From Lactobacillus crispatus (GTDB taxonomy: Bacteria > Bacillota > Bacilli > Lactobacillales > Lactobacillaceae): DNA of 64,000 nucleotides. Below, one piece after another: positions 43,995-53,011 of the stretch; the stretch's first letter is position 1, and every line of letters starts with the position of its first letter. Location of the stretch: contig NZ_CP072197.1 of assembly GCF_018987235.1 (NCBI RefSeq), positions 62,001-126,000 of the forward strand, given 5' to 3'. A program made the position numbers and the translations under genes. The notes under the pieces are model-generated. The model was not told the origin of the DNA and did no database searches. It saw only the letters and a list, made by a program, of their open reading frames with translations.

Positions 43995-44067
43995 TGGGTG
44001 GCCAGGGGATCGAACCCTGGACCCACGGATTAAGAGTCCGTTGCTCTGCCAGCTGAGCTAGCCACCC
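43995..44067 (-). tRNA. tRNA-Lys(CTT), copy B
   Basis: 73 bases, same sequence as copy A, anticodon CTT. Confidence 0.95.
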
Positions 44068-44151
44068 ATGTCGTTGAATCAATCAATAGATATTATTATG
44101 CTATTGTTGATAAGAAAATGCAAGCTTTTTTTGAAAAAAAAACAAAAATTT

Positions 44152-44180
44152 TTGGCTAATGTTACAAAATTCAGTATAAT
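44152..44180 (+). promoter_or_regulatory. Promoter of walR
   Basis: TTGGCT, 17 bases, TATAAT, 25 bases before the walR start codon, whose site is AAAGGAGG. Confidence 0.7.
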
Positions 44181-44204
44181 GTAAGGGCAAAGGAGGCATT
44201 CCCG

Positions 44205-44921
44205 ATGCCAAAGAAGATTCTCGTCGTCGACGATGAAAAGCCGATTTCTGATATTATCAAATTTAATTTAACTAAGGAAGGCTTTGATGTCGACACCGCC
44301 TATGATGGCGAAGAAGCTGTTAAAAAAGTTGACGAATACGACCCGGATCTAATGATTCTGGATTTGATGTTGCCCAAAAAAGATGGGTTGGAAGTTGCGC
44401 GTGAAGTTCGTCAAACGCATGACATGCCAATCATCATGGTAACTGCTAAAGATACTGAAATTGATAAAGTCTTAGGACTGGAAATGGGTGCAGATGACTA
44501 CGTAACCAAGCCGTTTTCTAACCGGGAATTAGTTGCCCGTGTGAAGGCTAACCTGCGTCGTCGTGATATTGTTAAAAAAGCAGAAGCTGCCAGCCAAGAA
44601 GAGACCGATAAGAATATTAAGATCGGTAACTTGGTCATTATGCCAGATGCCTATATTGTAGAAAAAAATGGTAAGAAGATTGAACTTACTCACCGTGAAT
44701 TTGAACTTCTTTACTATTTAGCTCAACATATGGGACAAGTTATGACTCGTGAACACCTGCTTCAGACTGTTTGGGGTTATGACTACTTCGGTGATGTGCG
44801 GACTGTAGACGTAACGGTACACCGTTTAAGAGAAAAGATTGAAGATAATCCAATCCAACCTCAAATTTTAGTTACCCGTCGTGGTGTTGGCTATTATGTA
44901 AAACAGCCGAGTGAAGAATAA
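44205..44921 (+). CDS. walR: Response regulator WalR (YycF/VicR)
   Basis: 238 residues. Receiver domain with acidic DDE near the N-terminus, phospho-acceptor Asp53 ([10 protein letters not shown]), Thr and Lys of VTAKD and VTKPF; then a C-terminal OmpR/PhoB winged helix ([25 protein letters not shown]). It controls cell-wall hydrolase genes and is essential in most Firmicutes. First gene of the walRKHIJ-htrA locus. A strong terminator follows before walK, so expression of the kinase probably needs read-through or its own promoter. Confidence 0.95.
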   Translation: MPKKILVVDDEKPISDIIKFNLTKEGFDVDTAYDGEEAVKKVDEYDPDLMILDLMLPKKDGLEVAREVRQTHDMPIIMVTAKDTEIDKVLGLEMGADDYVTKPFSNRELVARVKANLRRRDIVKKAEAASQEETDKNIKIGNLVIMPDAYIVEKNGKKIELTHREFELLYYLAQHMGQVMTREHLLQTVWGYDYFGDVRTVDVTVHRLREKIEDNPIQPQILVTRRGVGYYVKQPSEE

Positions 44922-44923
44922 TA

Positions 44924-44964
44924 AAGAAAGCCACAGAACCGTTATGGTAGTGGCTTTCTTTTTT
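44924..44964 (+). terminator. Intrinsic terminator between walR and walK
   Basis: AAGAAAGCCAC and GTGGCTTTCTT form an 11-pair perfect stem followed by T6. It lies inside the two-component operon and should reduce transcription of walK relative to walR. Confidence 0.85.
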
Positions 44965-44982
44965 ATATTTTTTAGATATTGA

Positions 44983-46845
44983 ATGAGTAGAATGAAAAAA
45001 TTCAAAGCAAGATTAAATAGTACATTTAATTCCATTAATACTAAAATTGCAATTGTGTTCATGCTGATGCTACTGGCAACAATTGAAGTTATTGGAGCTT
45101 ATTTTACCCGTCAATTAGAGCAAAATAGCATTGAAAATTTCCAATCATCAATCCAGATTCAGACTATCGTCAGCAATCAGTTAGCTAATCAGTTGACCAG
45201 TGATAATAAAAATACTAATGATCGCTTGAATCAAATTGTTAATGACTACAATAATGATGCAATTAGTGAAATTATTGTTGTCGATAATAAGGATACGATT
45301 CGTGCCGTTTCTAACTTAAATGATAAAAGTAAGATCGGTCAACGGATTAACAATACTGATGTGAAGCAGGTTATTTCAACTGGACATCAAATTAATAAAG
45401 TGGTCGATGATCATGGCAATTACATGATTCAAATATCGCCGTTGACTAGTGGCAATGGCTCTAACAATACTGTTGGTGCTGTCTATGTTAAAGCTAGTAT
45501 GCAAGATGTCTTTAACAATTTGCGCCAAATTTCATTGACTTTCTTGATTGCGTCATTGATCGCGGCTTTATTAGGTGCATTTTTGTCATTGGTTATTTCC
45601 CGGGCAATTACGCAACCGATCGAAGAAATGCAGAAACAAGCATTGCATATTGCTGATGGTGATTATTCAAGTCAGGTAAAAATTTATTCCAATGATGAAC
45701 TAGGGCAATTAGCTAAAGCATTTAATACCCTGTCCGTACGAATTGAACGCTCACAAGAAGAGTCTGATAGTGAACGGCGGCGACTAGATAGTGTTCTGTC
45801 ACACATGAGCGATGGAGTTCTAGCCACTGATCGTCATGGTAACGTCAGTGTGGTTAATCATATGGCACTAAACTTTTTAAATAAAAAAGAAGACGAGGTT
45901 ATCAATAAGCCGATTGCTGAAGTACTGGGACTAGAAGATACTTCGTCACAAGATTTGATTTCTAGTCAAAAAGAGATCGTTATTACCCTTGATCCAGGTA
46001 CGCGGGATGAAATTATTTTGCATGCTAGTTTTTCTTTGATTAAGCGAGTAACTGGCTTTGTATCAGGGTCAGTTTGTGTATTACACGATGTAACTGAGCA
46101 ACAAAAGAATGAAGATTCACAAAGACAGTTTGTTTCTAATGTCTCACACGAATTGAGAACACCTTTAACAAGTTTGCAGGCTTATATTGAAGCTCTTAAT
46201 GAGGGTGCTTGGAAGAATCCAGAGATTGCTCCTAAGTTTTTGGAAGTTACCCAACAAGAAACTAGTCGGATGATTAGAATGATCAATGACTTGTTGAGTT
46301 TGTCTAGAATGGACCGTGGCGTTTCAAAAATGGATCTAGAATTTGTTAACTTAAACGATTTTGTTAACCATATTCTTAACCGTTTCGATATGATTGTTAA
46401 AACAGATAAAAATAAAGAAAAGAAGAAATACACAATTAAGCGTGAATTAGGCAGTCAAGCCTTATGGGTGGAAATCGATACCGATAAGATGATGCAGGTA
46501 ATTGATAACATTATGAACAATGCAATTAAGTATTCACCTGATGGCGGTGTAATTACTGTTAGAATGACCCAAAACCAAAATCATGTTATCTTAAGTATTT
46601 CTGACCAGGGCTTGGGTATTCCAAGAAAAGATCTGGGTAAAATCTTTGACCGCTTTTACCGAGTTGATAAGGCACGTTCCCGGGCCCAAGGTGGTACCGG
46701 CTTGGGCTTGGCCATTGCTAAAGAAATTGTGGAAGCTCACCATGGTAAAATTTGGGCTGACAGTAGCGAAGGCAAGGGGTCTACTTTCTATATTTCCTTG
46801 CCATATGAACCGATGACAGAGGAGGATGATTGGGATGAAGTTTAA
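44983..46845 (+). CDS. walK: Sensor histidine kinase WalK (YycG/VicK)
   Basis: 620 residues. Membrane helix near 15-45, an extracytoplasmic sensor domain, second helix near 180-210, HAMP (around QPIEEMQKQA), PAS domain (VLSHMSDGVLATDRHG), HisKA with His389 (SHELRTP) and a HATPase end (NNAIKYSPDGG, DQGLGIP, GGTGLGLAI). It phosphorylates WalR in response to wall state. ATG at 44983 has a poor ribosome binding site; ATG 9 bases later is an alternative. Its end overlaps yycH. Confidence 0.95.
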   Translation: MSRMKKFKARLNSTFNSINTKIAIVFMLMLLATIEVIGAYFTRQLEQNSIENFQSSIQIQTIVSNQLANQLTSDNKNTNDRLNQIVNDYNNDAISEIIVVDNKDTIRAVSNLNDKSKIGQRINNTDVKQVISTGHQINKVVDDHGNYMIQISPLTSGNGSNNTVGAVYVKASMQDVFNNLRQISLTFLIASLIAALLGAFLSLVISRAITQPIEEMQKQALHIADGDYSSQVKIYSNDELGQLAKAFNTLSVRIERSQEESDSERRRLDSVLSHMSDGVLATDRHGNVSVVNHMALNFLNKKEDEVINKPIAEVLGLEDTSSQDLISSQKEIVITLDPGTRDEIILHASFSLIKRVTGFVSGSVCVLHDVTEQQKNEDSQRQFVSNVSHELRTPLTSLQAYIEALNEGAWKNPEIAPKFLEVTQQETSRMIRMINDLLSLSRMDRGVSKMDLEFVNLNDFVNHILNRFDMIVKTDKNKEKKKYTIKRELGSQALWVEIDTDKMMQVIDNIMNNAIKYSPDGGVITVRMTQNQNHVILSISDQGLGIPRKDLGKIFDRFYRVDKARSRAQGGTGLGLAIAKEIVEAHHGKIWADSSEGKGSTFYISLPYEPMTEEDDWDEV

Positions 46846-48187
46846 ATTCAAATTCGGTGAATTTTTCTTAGGCTTAGCTACACTGATCGTCATTGTCCTC
46901 TCAATTGTGCTTTGGATCTTTATTATGACTAGTGATCAGCGCTTTAGTAATATTGGTCAGCAAAATCAAAATAATATCACTAAAGAGCAAACGCGTAGTC
47001 ACAATTTTAAGTCATTATATGATTTATATATTCCAACTACTTCATATGGTTTTGCTAATGGAAATTTGTGTCAGCTATATGATTCAAAAAATAATTTGAC
47101 TTTAGAATTTACCAAAGAGATAAAAAAAGCCAAGGCCACTAATAAAATTAAGAAAATAGTTGATACTAGAACTAAATATGAAGAGTATTTAAACAATCCC
47201 AACTATGTGCAGTTGGTTTATCCAGATGAAATTACTTTCTCCTTATTTAACCAGTTGAATAATGCCGCAAATGATAACCGCGAGTTTAACCGCTTCTTTA
47301 TCTCGCAGTCAAATCACTGGATTTATTTGGGAAATGATCAGACTAATGAAATTTATCAAGTAAAAATTGCTGGCGCAAATTTTGATAAACTACGTAAATA
47401 TGCACGTAATGCTAAGAGCAAGTATCCAGTTAGATTAGTTCGTTTAAAGGAAGGCTATTCACCGTTTTACATCAAGACAATGAATGCTAAAGTTTATAGT
47501 TACTTGACTAATCATCAATCGTATTCTTACTTTGTTTCGCGTTTATTAGGTACATCTGGCGTTACTAGTAAGACTAATAAGAATGGTCAAACGGTATATT
47601 CTTTGAACTACTATACTCGCTTAAGAGTGCCAGATTCTAATTCAGGTGAGCATAATTATCTTTATACTCATTATGAAAAAAATAAGATCCCCAATACTAC
47701 TAACCGCTTATTAGATAGCGTTTATTATGTTCACCAATTGGGGTTAACCGAGCAAGATTTACGCTTCTTTGATGCAGATGGTGCTAATGTTAGTTATCTA
47801 AACTATATTGAAGGGATTCCTGTTTTCTTAAATAAGCATGATTTGCAAGTCAAGACGACCTTTTCAACAGATTCGATTAATGTGGCCTTTAATAGTGTAA
47901 ACTTCCAAATTCCAATTCCGTTTGATGGTCAAACTAAGCGGTTAAAACCAACCCAAGATGTTGTTGATGAATTAGTCAATCACGGCCTAAAGCAGGAAGA
48001 TATTCAACGAATTATCGTTGGTTTTGCTGAAGAAAAGGATTCAAGTCACCATAGTTTGATTAACTTGATCCCAACGTACTATATCAAAGCTTACGATGAA
48101 TGGAAGAGCCTAGGTGAATGGGAAAAGCAAGACGTATCTACCTACCGTGAAGCTGATCAGTTAACTGTTAACGAAGGGGGAAAATAG
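46835..48187 (+). CDS. yycH: WalK regulator YycH
   Basis: 450 residues from ATG 46835, chosen because GGAGG (46821-46825) sits at the best distance; an ATG at 46826 touches that site. One N-terminal membrane helix, then a large extracytoplasmic domain. With YycI it binds the WalK membrane part and tunes its activity. Overlaps the end of walK by 11 bases; three bases separate it from yycI. Confidence 0.92.
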   Translation: MKFKFKFGEFFLGLATLIVIVLSIVLWIFIMTSDQRFSNIGQQNQNNITKEQTRSHNFKSLYDLYIPTTSYGFANGNLCQLYDSKNNLTLEFTKEIKKAKATNKIKKIVDTRTKYEEYLNNPNYVQLVYPDEITFSLFNQLNNAANDNREFNRFFISQSNHWIYLGNDQTNEIYQVKIAGANFDKLRKYARNAKSKYPVRLVRLKEGYSPFYIKTMNAKVYSYLTNHQSYSYFVSRLLGTSGVTSKTNKNGQTVYSLNYYTRLRVPDSNSGEHNYLYTHYEKNKIPNTTNRLLDSVYYVHQLGLTEQDLRFFDADGANVSYLNYIEGIPVFLNKHDLQVKTTFSTDSINVAFNSVNFQIPIPFDGQTKRLKPTQDVVDELVNHGLKQEDIQRIIVGFAEEKDSSHHSLINLIPTYYIKAYDEWKSLGEWEKQDVSTYREADQLTVNEGGK

Positions 48188-48189
48188 AA

Positions 48190-49014
48190 ATGGACCATAA
48201 ACGAATCGAATGGCTATTTTTCGTTGTTTTCTTTTTAATTGATATTTATCTTGGAATCGAAATTCTCCGTTCTCCCGTTAATTTAAGTAACGCTGATACC
48301 ACTACTCGCAGCGTTGCTAGCATCCGCAATGAAATGAAGTCAGACAATATTGATTTGCCCGATAAGATTTCGGATGCACCAGATTCTGGTTATTATTTAG
48401 CTACCAAGAATCGTGACTACCTTTCTGGCAAAGTTAGCTCGCTGACTAATGTAAATGCCCGCTATTCTAAAAGCGATAATGTGCTTTATGGTGAACCAAG
48501 ACAAGCAGTCCTTTTGAGTAAAAAAACTAAGGAAGCTTTAGAACAAATTGAAGATTTTAAGAATGATTCGAAAAATATTCCTTATGGTAAAGAATTCAAG
48601 TATGAACCTGATATGTCGAGTGAAGACAATTATGTTTTTGTGCAAAACTCAGATTATGGTGAAATTTATGCTAACTCGGCCCAATTGAATATCAATGTAA
48701 AAGATAATCAGATTATTAATTTTACTGAAACATATATGGGGCAAGCTAGTCCAGTGCGTGAATTACAGTCAACCATCAGTGCTTGGCGTGCTGTGCGTGC
48801 GATGTACACTGATCGTGAGTTGACTAATAATTCGCGCGTAACGCAGGTAAAATTAGGTTACTCCAAACTGACAGAAGTACGTGGCAGCACAATCTTGTTG
48901 CCAACTTGGCTGGTTTGGGTAGAAAATAAGACAACTAAAAATATCACGATGAAACGTATTAATGCATATACGGCACAGATGCTACAATCGAGTACCTATA
49001 ATGTAGAAAAGTAG
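48190..49014 (+). CDS. yycI: WalK regulator YycI
   Basis: 274 residues, one N-terminal membrane helix (WLFFVVFFLIDIYLGIEI) and an extracytoplasmic domain of the YycI fold (tail with AWRAVRAMY). Works with YycH on WalK. ATG follows GGGGGAAAA. Adjacent walJ starts 12 bases later. Confidence 0.92.
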   Translation: MDHKRIEWLFFVVFFLIDIYLGIEILRSPVNLSNADTTTRSVASIRNEMKSDNIDLPDKISDAPDSGYYLATKNRDYLSGKVSSLTNVNARYSKSDNVLYGEPRQAVLLSKKTKEALEQIEDFKNDSKNIPYGKEFKYEPDMSSEDNYVFVQNSDYGEIYANSAQLNINVKDNQIINFTETYMGQASPVRELQSTISAWRAVRAMYTDRELTNNSRVTQVKLGYSKLTEVRGSTILLPTWLVWVENKTTKNITMKRINAYTAQMLQSSTYNVEK

Positions 49015-49026
49015 AAGGGACAAAAA

Positions 49027-49824
49027 TTGAAGGTTTCCGTTTTAGCAAGCGGCTCGACCGGCAATACCAGTTTAATCGTTACAGGCCAGCATAAAATCCT
49101 GATGGATGCTGGCATTTCTGGTAAGAAAACTAAAGATTTGCTAGCCGAAGTTGGAGTTGATATTAACGAGATTGATATGGCCTTTTTAAGTCATGATCAT
49201 ACCGATCATAGTGGCGGACTCGGCGTGTTGATGCGCCGTTATCCTAAGATAGATGCTTTTGCCAATAGTGGGACTTGGCAGTATTTATTGGATACGCAAA
49301 AAATAGGTAAATTACCGGCTGAACAAATGAATACAATTGAACCAGGCTAAACTAAAACTTTTGGTGATGTTGATATTACTGCCTTTGCAACTAGTCATGA
49401 TGCAGCTGAGCCGCAATATTATGTGTTTACTAGTGGTGGTAAGCGGGTCGCTTTTTTAACTGATACAGGTTATGTATCAGAAGAAGTTGAAGGGACAATT
49501 GAAGATGCTGATGCCTATATGATGGAATTTAATTATGATAATATGATGCTCAGAGATGGACCATATTCCTGGGCACTGAAGCAGCGAATTTTGTCGGATG
49601 TAGGCCATTTATCTAATGACGAAGCAGCCCAGGCATTAGTTGATGTAGTCACACCTAAAACAAAGCATATCTTTTTAGCGCATCGCAGCCAACATAATAA
49701 TACGGAGTATTTAGCTCACGAAACGGCAAAGGAAATGCTGCTTGAGGGGGATGCAAATTTGGATGATGATGTTAAGATTATTGATACAGAACCTAATCAG
49801 CCTACAAAATTAGTTGAAATTTAG
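49027..49824 (+). pseudogene. walJ: walJ/yycJ metallo-beta-lactamase-fold protein with premature stop
   Basis: The frame from TTG 49027 (behind AGAAGGGAC) codes the MBL core with SHDHTDHSGG, then meets TAA at 49348-49350 within EPG-stop-TKTFGDV. Without leaving the frame, the rest (HDAAEPQYYVF, TDTGYVSEEV, GHLSNDEAA, LAHRSQHNN) continues to 49824, so about 265 residues would make the full-length enzyme. A single C-to-T or A-to-T change could explain the stop. Unless suppressed or a sequencing error, WalJ is truncated after 107 residues, before several metal-site residues. WalJ links DNA mismatch repair and wall control in other Firmicutes. Confidence 0.88.
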
Positions 49825-49903
49825 CAGTTTTCACAACATTTTTTCATATAATATTCAAATTTAATCGGTATGATTAGTAAACAAGATGAGGGGAGAAGCA
49901 AGT

Positions 49904-51166
49904 ATGGTAGAAAATAAAAATAATAATAACAATTTACAACAACCTAGAAAAAAGAATACTAATGGTAAAATCATTGCCACTGCAGCGATTGTCGGTGTAG
50001 TTGGTGGCTTGATCGGTGGAGGCGTTTCATATTACGCAGCTGATCAAATGAATAATGCATCAGTTAATAATGGTGCTGCTCAAACTAGTGTATCTTCAAG
50101 TAGTAGTAAAGTTTCAGAAAAGAGTGCTAAGACTAGTGGCACAATGACTACTGCATATAATGATGTAAAAGGAGCGGTTGTTTCAGTTATTAACTTAAAA
50201 CGCCAATCAAGTTCTAATAGTACTAATTCACTTTATAATAGTTTATTCGGTAATGATGACAGTGATGATAGCTCTTCATCAAGCAGCAAGGGCAAGCTTG
50301 AGACTTACAGTGAAGGCTCAGGTGTAGTCTACATGAAATCTAATGGCAAGGGCTATATCGTTACTAACAACCACGTTATCTCAGGCAGTGATGCTGTTCA
50401 GGTAATGCTAGCTAATGGCAAGACAGTAAATGCTAAAGTTGTTGGTAAGGATAGTACAACTGACTTAGCTGTGCTTTCAATTGATGCTAAGTATGTGACT
50501 AAGACGGCCGAATTTGGCGATTCTAAGAGCTTACAAGCTGGTCAAACTGTCATTGCCGTTGGTTCACCATTAGGTAGTGAATATGCTTCTACGGTAACGC
50601 AAGGGATTATTTCAGCACCGGCTAGAACCATTTCTACTTCATCAGGCAATCAACAAACGGTTATTCAAACTGATGCCGCAATTAACCCAGGTAACTCAGG
50701 TGGTGCCTTGGTTAACTCAGCTGGTCAAGTGATCGGGATTAACTCAATGAAGTTAGCCCAATCAAGTGATGGTACTTCTGTCGAAGGAATGGGCTTTGCA
50801 ATTCCATCAAACGAAGTAGTTACGATTGTGAACGAATTAGTTAAGAAGGGTAAGATTACCCGTCCACAACTTGGCGTAAGGGTAATCGCACTTCAAGGTA
50901 TTCCAGAAGGCTACAGAAGCCGCTTGAAGATCAATTCTACTTTGAAGAGTGGTATTTACATTGCCTCAGTAAACAAGAATAGTTCAGCTGCTAATGCCGG
51001 AATGAAGAGCGGCGACGTTATTACCAAGGTTGACGGCAAGAAGATTGATGATGTGGCATCGTTACACAGCATTTTATACAGCCATAAAGTCGGTGATACC
51101 GTAAATGTTACCGTGAACAGAAATGGTAAGGATGTCAACTTAAAGGTAAAACTTGAAGGTAACTAA
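49904..51166 (+). CDS. htrA: HtrA/DegP-like membrane-anchored serine protease
   Basis: 420 residues from ATG 49904, which has GAGGGGAG before it (an ATG 18 bases upstream precedes that site). One N-terminal membrane helix (IIATAAIVGVVGGLIGGG), a Ser-rich linker, a trypsin-like domain with catalytic His157 (NNHVI), Asp187 (TTDLAVL) and Ser265 (GNSGG), and one C-terminal PDZ domain. It degrades misfolded exported proteins at the cell surface. Standard neighbour of walJ in lactobacilli. Followed by a strong terminator. Confidence 0.95.
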   Translation: MVENKNNNNNLQQPRKKNTNGKIIATAAIVGVVGGLIGGGVSYYAADQMNNASVNNGAAQTSVSSSSSKVSEKSAKTSGTMTTAYNDVKGAVVSVINLKRQSSSNSTNSLYNSLFGNDDSDDSSSSSSKGKLETYSEGSGVVYMKSNGKGYIVTNNHVISGSDAVQVMLANGKTVNAKVVGKDSTTDLAVLSIDAKYVTKTAEFGDSKSLQAGQTVIAVGSPLGSEYASTVTQGIISAPARTISTSSGNQQTVIQTDAAINPGNSGGALVNSAGQVIGINSMKLAQSSDGTSVEGMGFAIPSNEVVTIVNELVKKGKITRPQLGVRVIALQGIPEGYRSRLKINSTLKSGIYIASVNKNSSAANAGMKSGDVITKVDGKKIDDVASLHSILYSHKVGDTVNVTVNRNGKDVNLKVKLEGN

Positions 51167-51192
51167 AAATCAAAATAGAAGTTAATTAAAAG

Positions 51193-51238
51193 AAAAAAGG
51201 CTATATCACGCGGTTTAAACGTAGATATAGCCTTTTTG
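51193..51238 (+). terminator. Terminator of htrA
   Basis: GGCTATATC and GATATAGCC stem, extended by A/T, with a 16-base loop and T5. Confidence 0.85.
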
Positions 51239-51302
51239 TTAACTTTTTAAATGTGTAACATCAAATTGTTCGGAATTATTTGTTGTCAAACAGACACCAG
51301 CC

Positions 51303-51614
51303 TGTTGATAAGTGTGGATAACTCTGTGGATTGTGTATAACTTGATAAATATAGGTTTATTAACTTGTGGAAAAATATGATGATTTTGACCTTATTTAGT
51401 GAATTCTATTTGAGAAAACAGGCGTTCATGCAGGTATAACAAGCCTTAAGAGATAAAGTTTGTGAAAAAAGGCTTTCATAAAATCGATGTGAATAAAGAA
51501 ATTTTAGAAAAATTATTAAATACAACTTCTGGGGCATAAGTAAAATAATACCACAAAATGTTGAAATTGGTCTTTGAAGTTTTGTGGAAAAGTTTGGGTA
51601 AATAGTGTGGAAGA
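51303..51614 (+). other. Cluster of DnaA-box-like 9-mers upstream of rlmH
   Basis: Between htrA and rlmH (445 bases, no gene) at least eight 9-mers resemble TTATNCACA on the minus strand. Exact matches are TGTGGATAA (51313), TGTGTATAA (51332) and TGTGAATAA (51488). Near matches are TGTTGATAA (51303), TGTGGATTG (51325), TGTGGAAAA (51366 and 51583) and TGTGGAAGA (51606). All point the same way and the region is AT-rich. Suggests DnaA binding; no dnaA gene is in the window. Confidence 0.55.
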
Positions 51615-51683
51615 GATGTTAGTATTGTGCTGGTAGATTAAAATTATGAATGGAAAATTAGCTATGCTTGTTATAATAGAAGC

Positions 51684-52163
51684 ATGAATATCAAAATTGT
51701 ATGTGTTGGAAAATTAAAAGAGAAGTATTTTAGGGATGCAATTGCGGAGTATGAGAAACGACTCAGTCGTTTTGCAAAGGTGTCCATTGTACAGGTGCCT
51801 GATGAAAAAGCACCGGAAAAATTCAGTGCAGCTGAAGATGAGAAGGTTAAAGAGATTGAAGGTCAGCGAATCCTGAGCAAAATTAAAGATAAGGAGTACG
51901 TGTATGTGACTGCAATTAAAGGAAAGCAGCGCAGCAGCGAAGAGTTCGCTAAAGAGATTCAGGATCTCGCAACTTATGGTCATTCAGACATTACGTTTGT
52001 CATTGGTGGCAGTTTAGGGACTAGCGATGCTGTAAACAAGAGGGGAAATGACTTGATTAGTTTTGGTAAATTGACGATGCCACACCAGTTGATGCGCGTG
52101 GTGTTGATTGAACAAATCTATCGTGCATTTATGATTAACTCAGGTAGTCCTTATCATAAGTAG
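51684..52163 (+). CDS. rlmH: 23S rRNA (pseudouridine1915-N3)-methyltransferase RlmH
   Basis: 159 residues, SPOUT methyltransferase. N-terminal [18 protein letters not shown]-binding [13 protein letters not shown], and C-terminal [34 protein letters not shown] block (knot and active site). Methylates a pseudouridine in helix 69 of 23S rRNA. ATG start. Followed by a hairpin terminator. Confidence 0.95.
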   Translation: MNIKIVCVGKLKEKYFRDAIAEYEKRLSRFAKVSIVQVPDEKAPEKFSAAEDEKVKEIEGQRILSKIKDKEYVYVTAIKGKQRSSEEFAKEIQDLATYGHSDITFVIGGSLGTSDAVNKRGNDLISFGKLTMPHQLMRVVLIEQIYRAFMINSGSPYHK

Positions 52164-52170
52164 AATATAG

Positions 52171-52200
52171 AAAAAGCCCATAAATTGGGCTTTTTATTTT
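52171..52200 (+). terminator. Terminator of rlmH
   Basis: AAAAAGCCCA and TGGGCTTTTT perfect stem around TAAAT, followed by ATTTTT. Confidence 0.85.
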
Positions 52201-52308
52201 TGCATATTTGCAGATTTCACAAGCATATTGAAAAAAACTGTGGCAGGTCAGTGCTTTTTTAGTTTTTTATGATTTAAAAATAGATTTTGTTAAATTATGT
52301 TTGGCAAC

Positions 52309-52335
52309 AAAAAAGACGATCTTTCGATCGCCCTG
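52309..52335 (-). terminator. Minus-strand terminator at left edge of candidate antisense RNA region
   Basis: On the minus strand GGCGATC, GAAA loop, GATCGTC, then six T. No T-run on the plus strand, so it serves a leftward transcript that must begin to its right. Confidence 0.65.
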
Positions 52336-52517
52336 CTAATTTTTGAGCTACCAGCTAGTAGCTCACGCACACGCTGAAGTCTACTTTATCTTTGTAGTAG
52401 TATTTCTACCACTGAATTGTGATGGCAAGTGCTTCAAGAGCTCAAGAGGGCTATTAAAAAGTTCCTTAAGAACCTGATTGATAGTTTCTTTGATTAATCC
52501 GATTCAGACTCAATACA
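52336..52517. ncRNA. Candidate overlapping sense/antisense RNA region
   Basis: This 180-base stretch has no plausible protein but is bounded by terminators pointing outward on both strands. It contains a GAGCTAC/GTAGCTC hairpin (52344-52363) and a GTTC/GAAC hairpin. The minus strand has a frame of about 40 codons without a start codon. Outward terminators imply transcripts crossing in both directions, as in type I toxin-antitoxin loci, but no toxin peptide is recognised. Together with flanks it covers most of the 52201-52538 gap. Confidence 0.3.
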
Positions 52518-52542
52518 GCCGTCCTTCGGGGCGGCTTTTTTT
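52518..52542 (+). terminator. Plus-strand terminator at right edge of candidate RNA region
   Basis: GCCGTCC, TTC loop, GGGCGGC, then seven T. It runs into the SLAP fragment. Confidence 0.7.
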
Positions 52543-52886
52543 ATGATGAAAATGGCAAGTCATTGGGTGAAAAGTATTACGCATATCGTGCAGTAACTGT
52601 AAATCAAAGTCCCATAACAATTAATGGCGCTAAATTCTACAAGTTGGCTGATAGGGATGCTTATATTAAGGTGACCAATATTAGTGGTCAAGGTCGCGTT
52701 TTAAAGCGTAACGCCTACATCTACAGTACATCAAAAAAACGCACTACGCATAACGGTGCTTGGAAGTTGTACAAAGGCTCCACAGTGACAACTTACGGTG
52801 GTTCATACAAGTTTAAGAATGGCAAACGCTATTACAGAATTGGCGGACCTGCTAAGCAATATGTAAGGACATCAAATTTTAATTAG
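52539..52886 (+). pseudogene. SLAP-domain (S-layer associated) protein fragment
   Basis: The C-terminal 115 or so residues show the lactobacillar S-layer anchor pattern: FYDENGKSLG, RDAYIKVTNISGQGRVLKRNAYIYST, GAWKLYKGSTVTTYGGSYKFKNGKRYYRIGG-like repeats rich in Tyr and Lys. There is no signal peptide, no ribosome binding site and no ATG at the start; the frame opens right out of a terminator hairpin. It is a 5'-truncated remnant of an exported wall-binding protein. Confidence 0.72.
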
Positions 52887-52906
52887 AAGCTGAATATCAT
52901 TTACGA

Positions 52907-52933
52907 CAGCAACATAATAGTTGCTGTTTTTTT
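52907..52933 (+). terminator. Terminator after the SLAP fragment
   Basis: CAGCAAC and GTTGCTG arms around ATAATA, followed by seven T. Confidence 0.8.
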
Positions 52934-53011
52934 GCCTCAAAAACCATAGAAAATCTTCTGTAATCAAGGTAAAATAAAATTGATTTTACAAATATCATGG
53001 AGGATGTTGGA

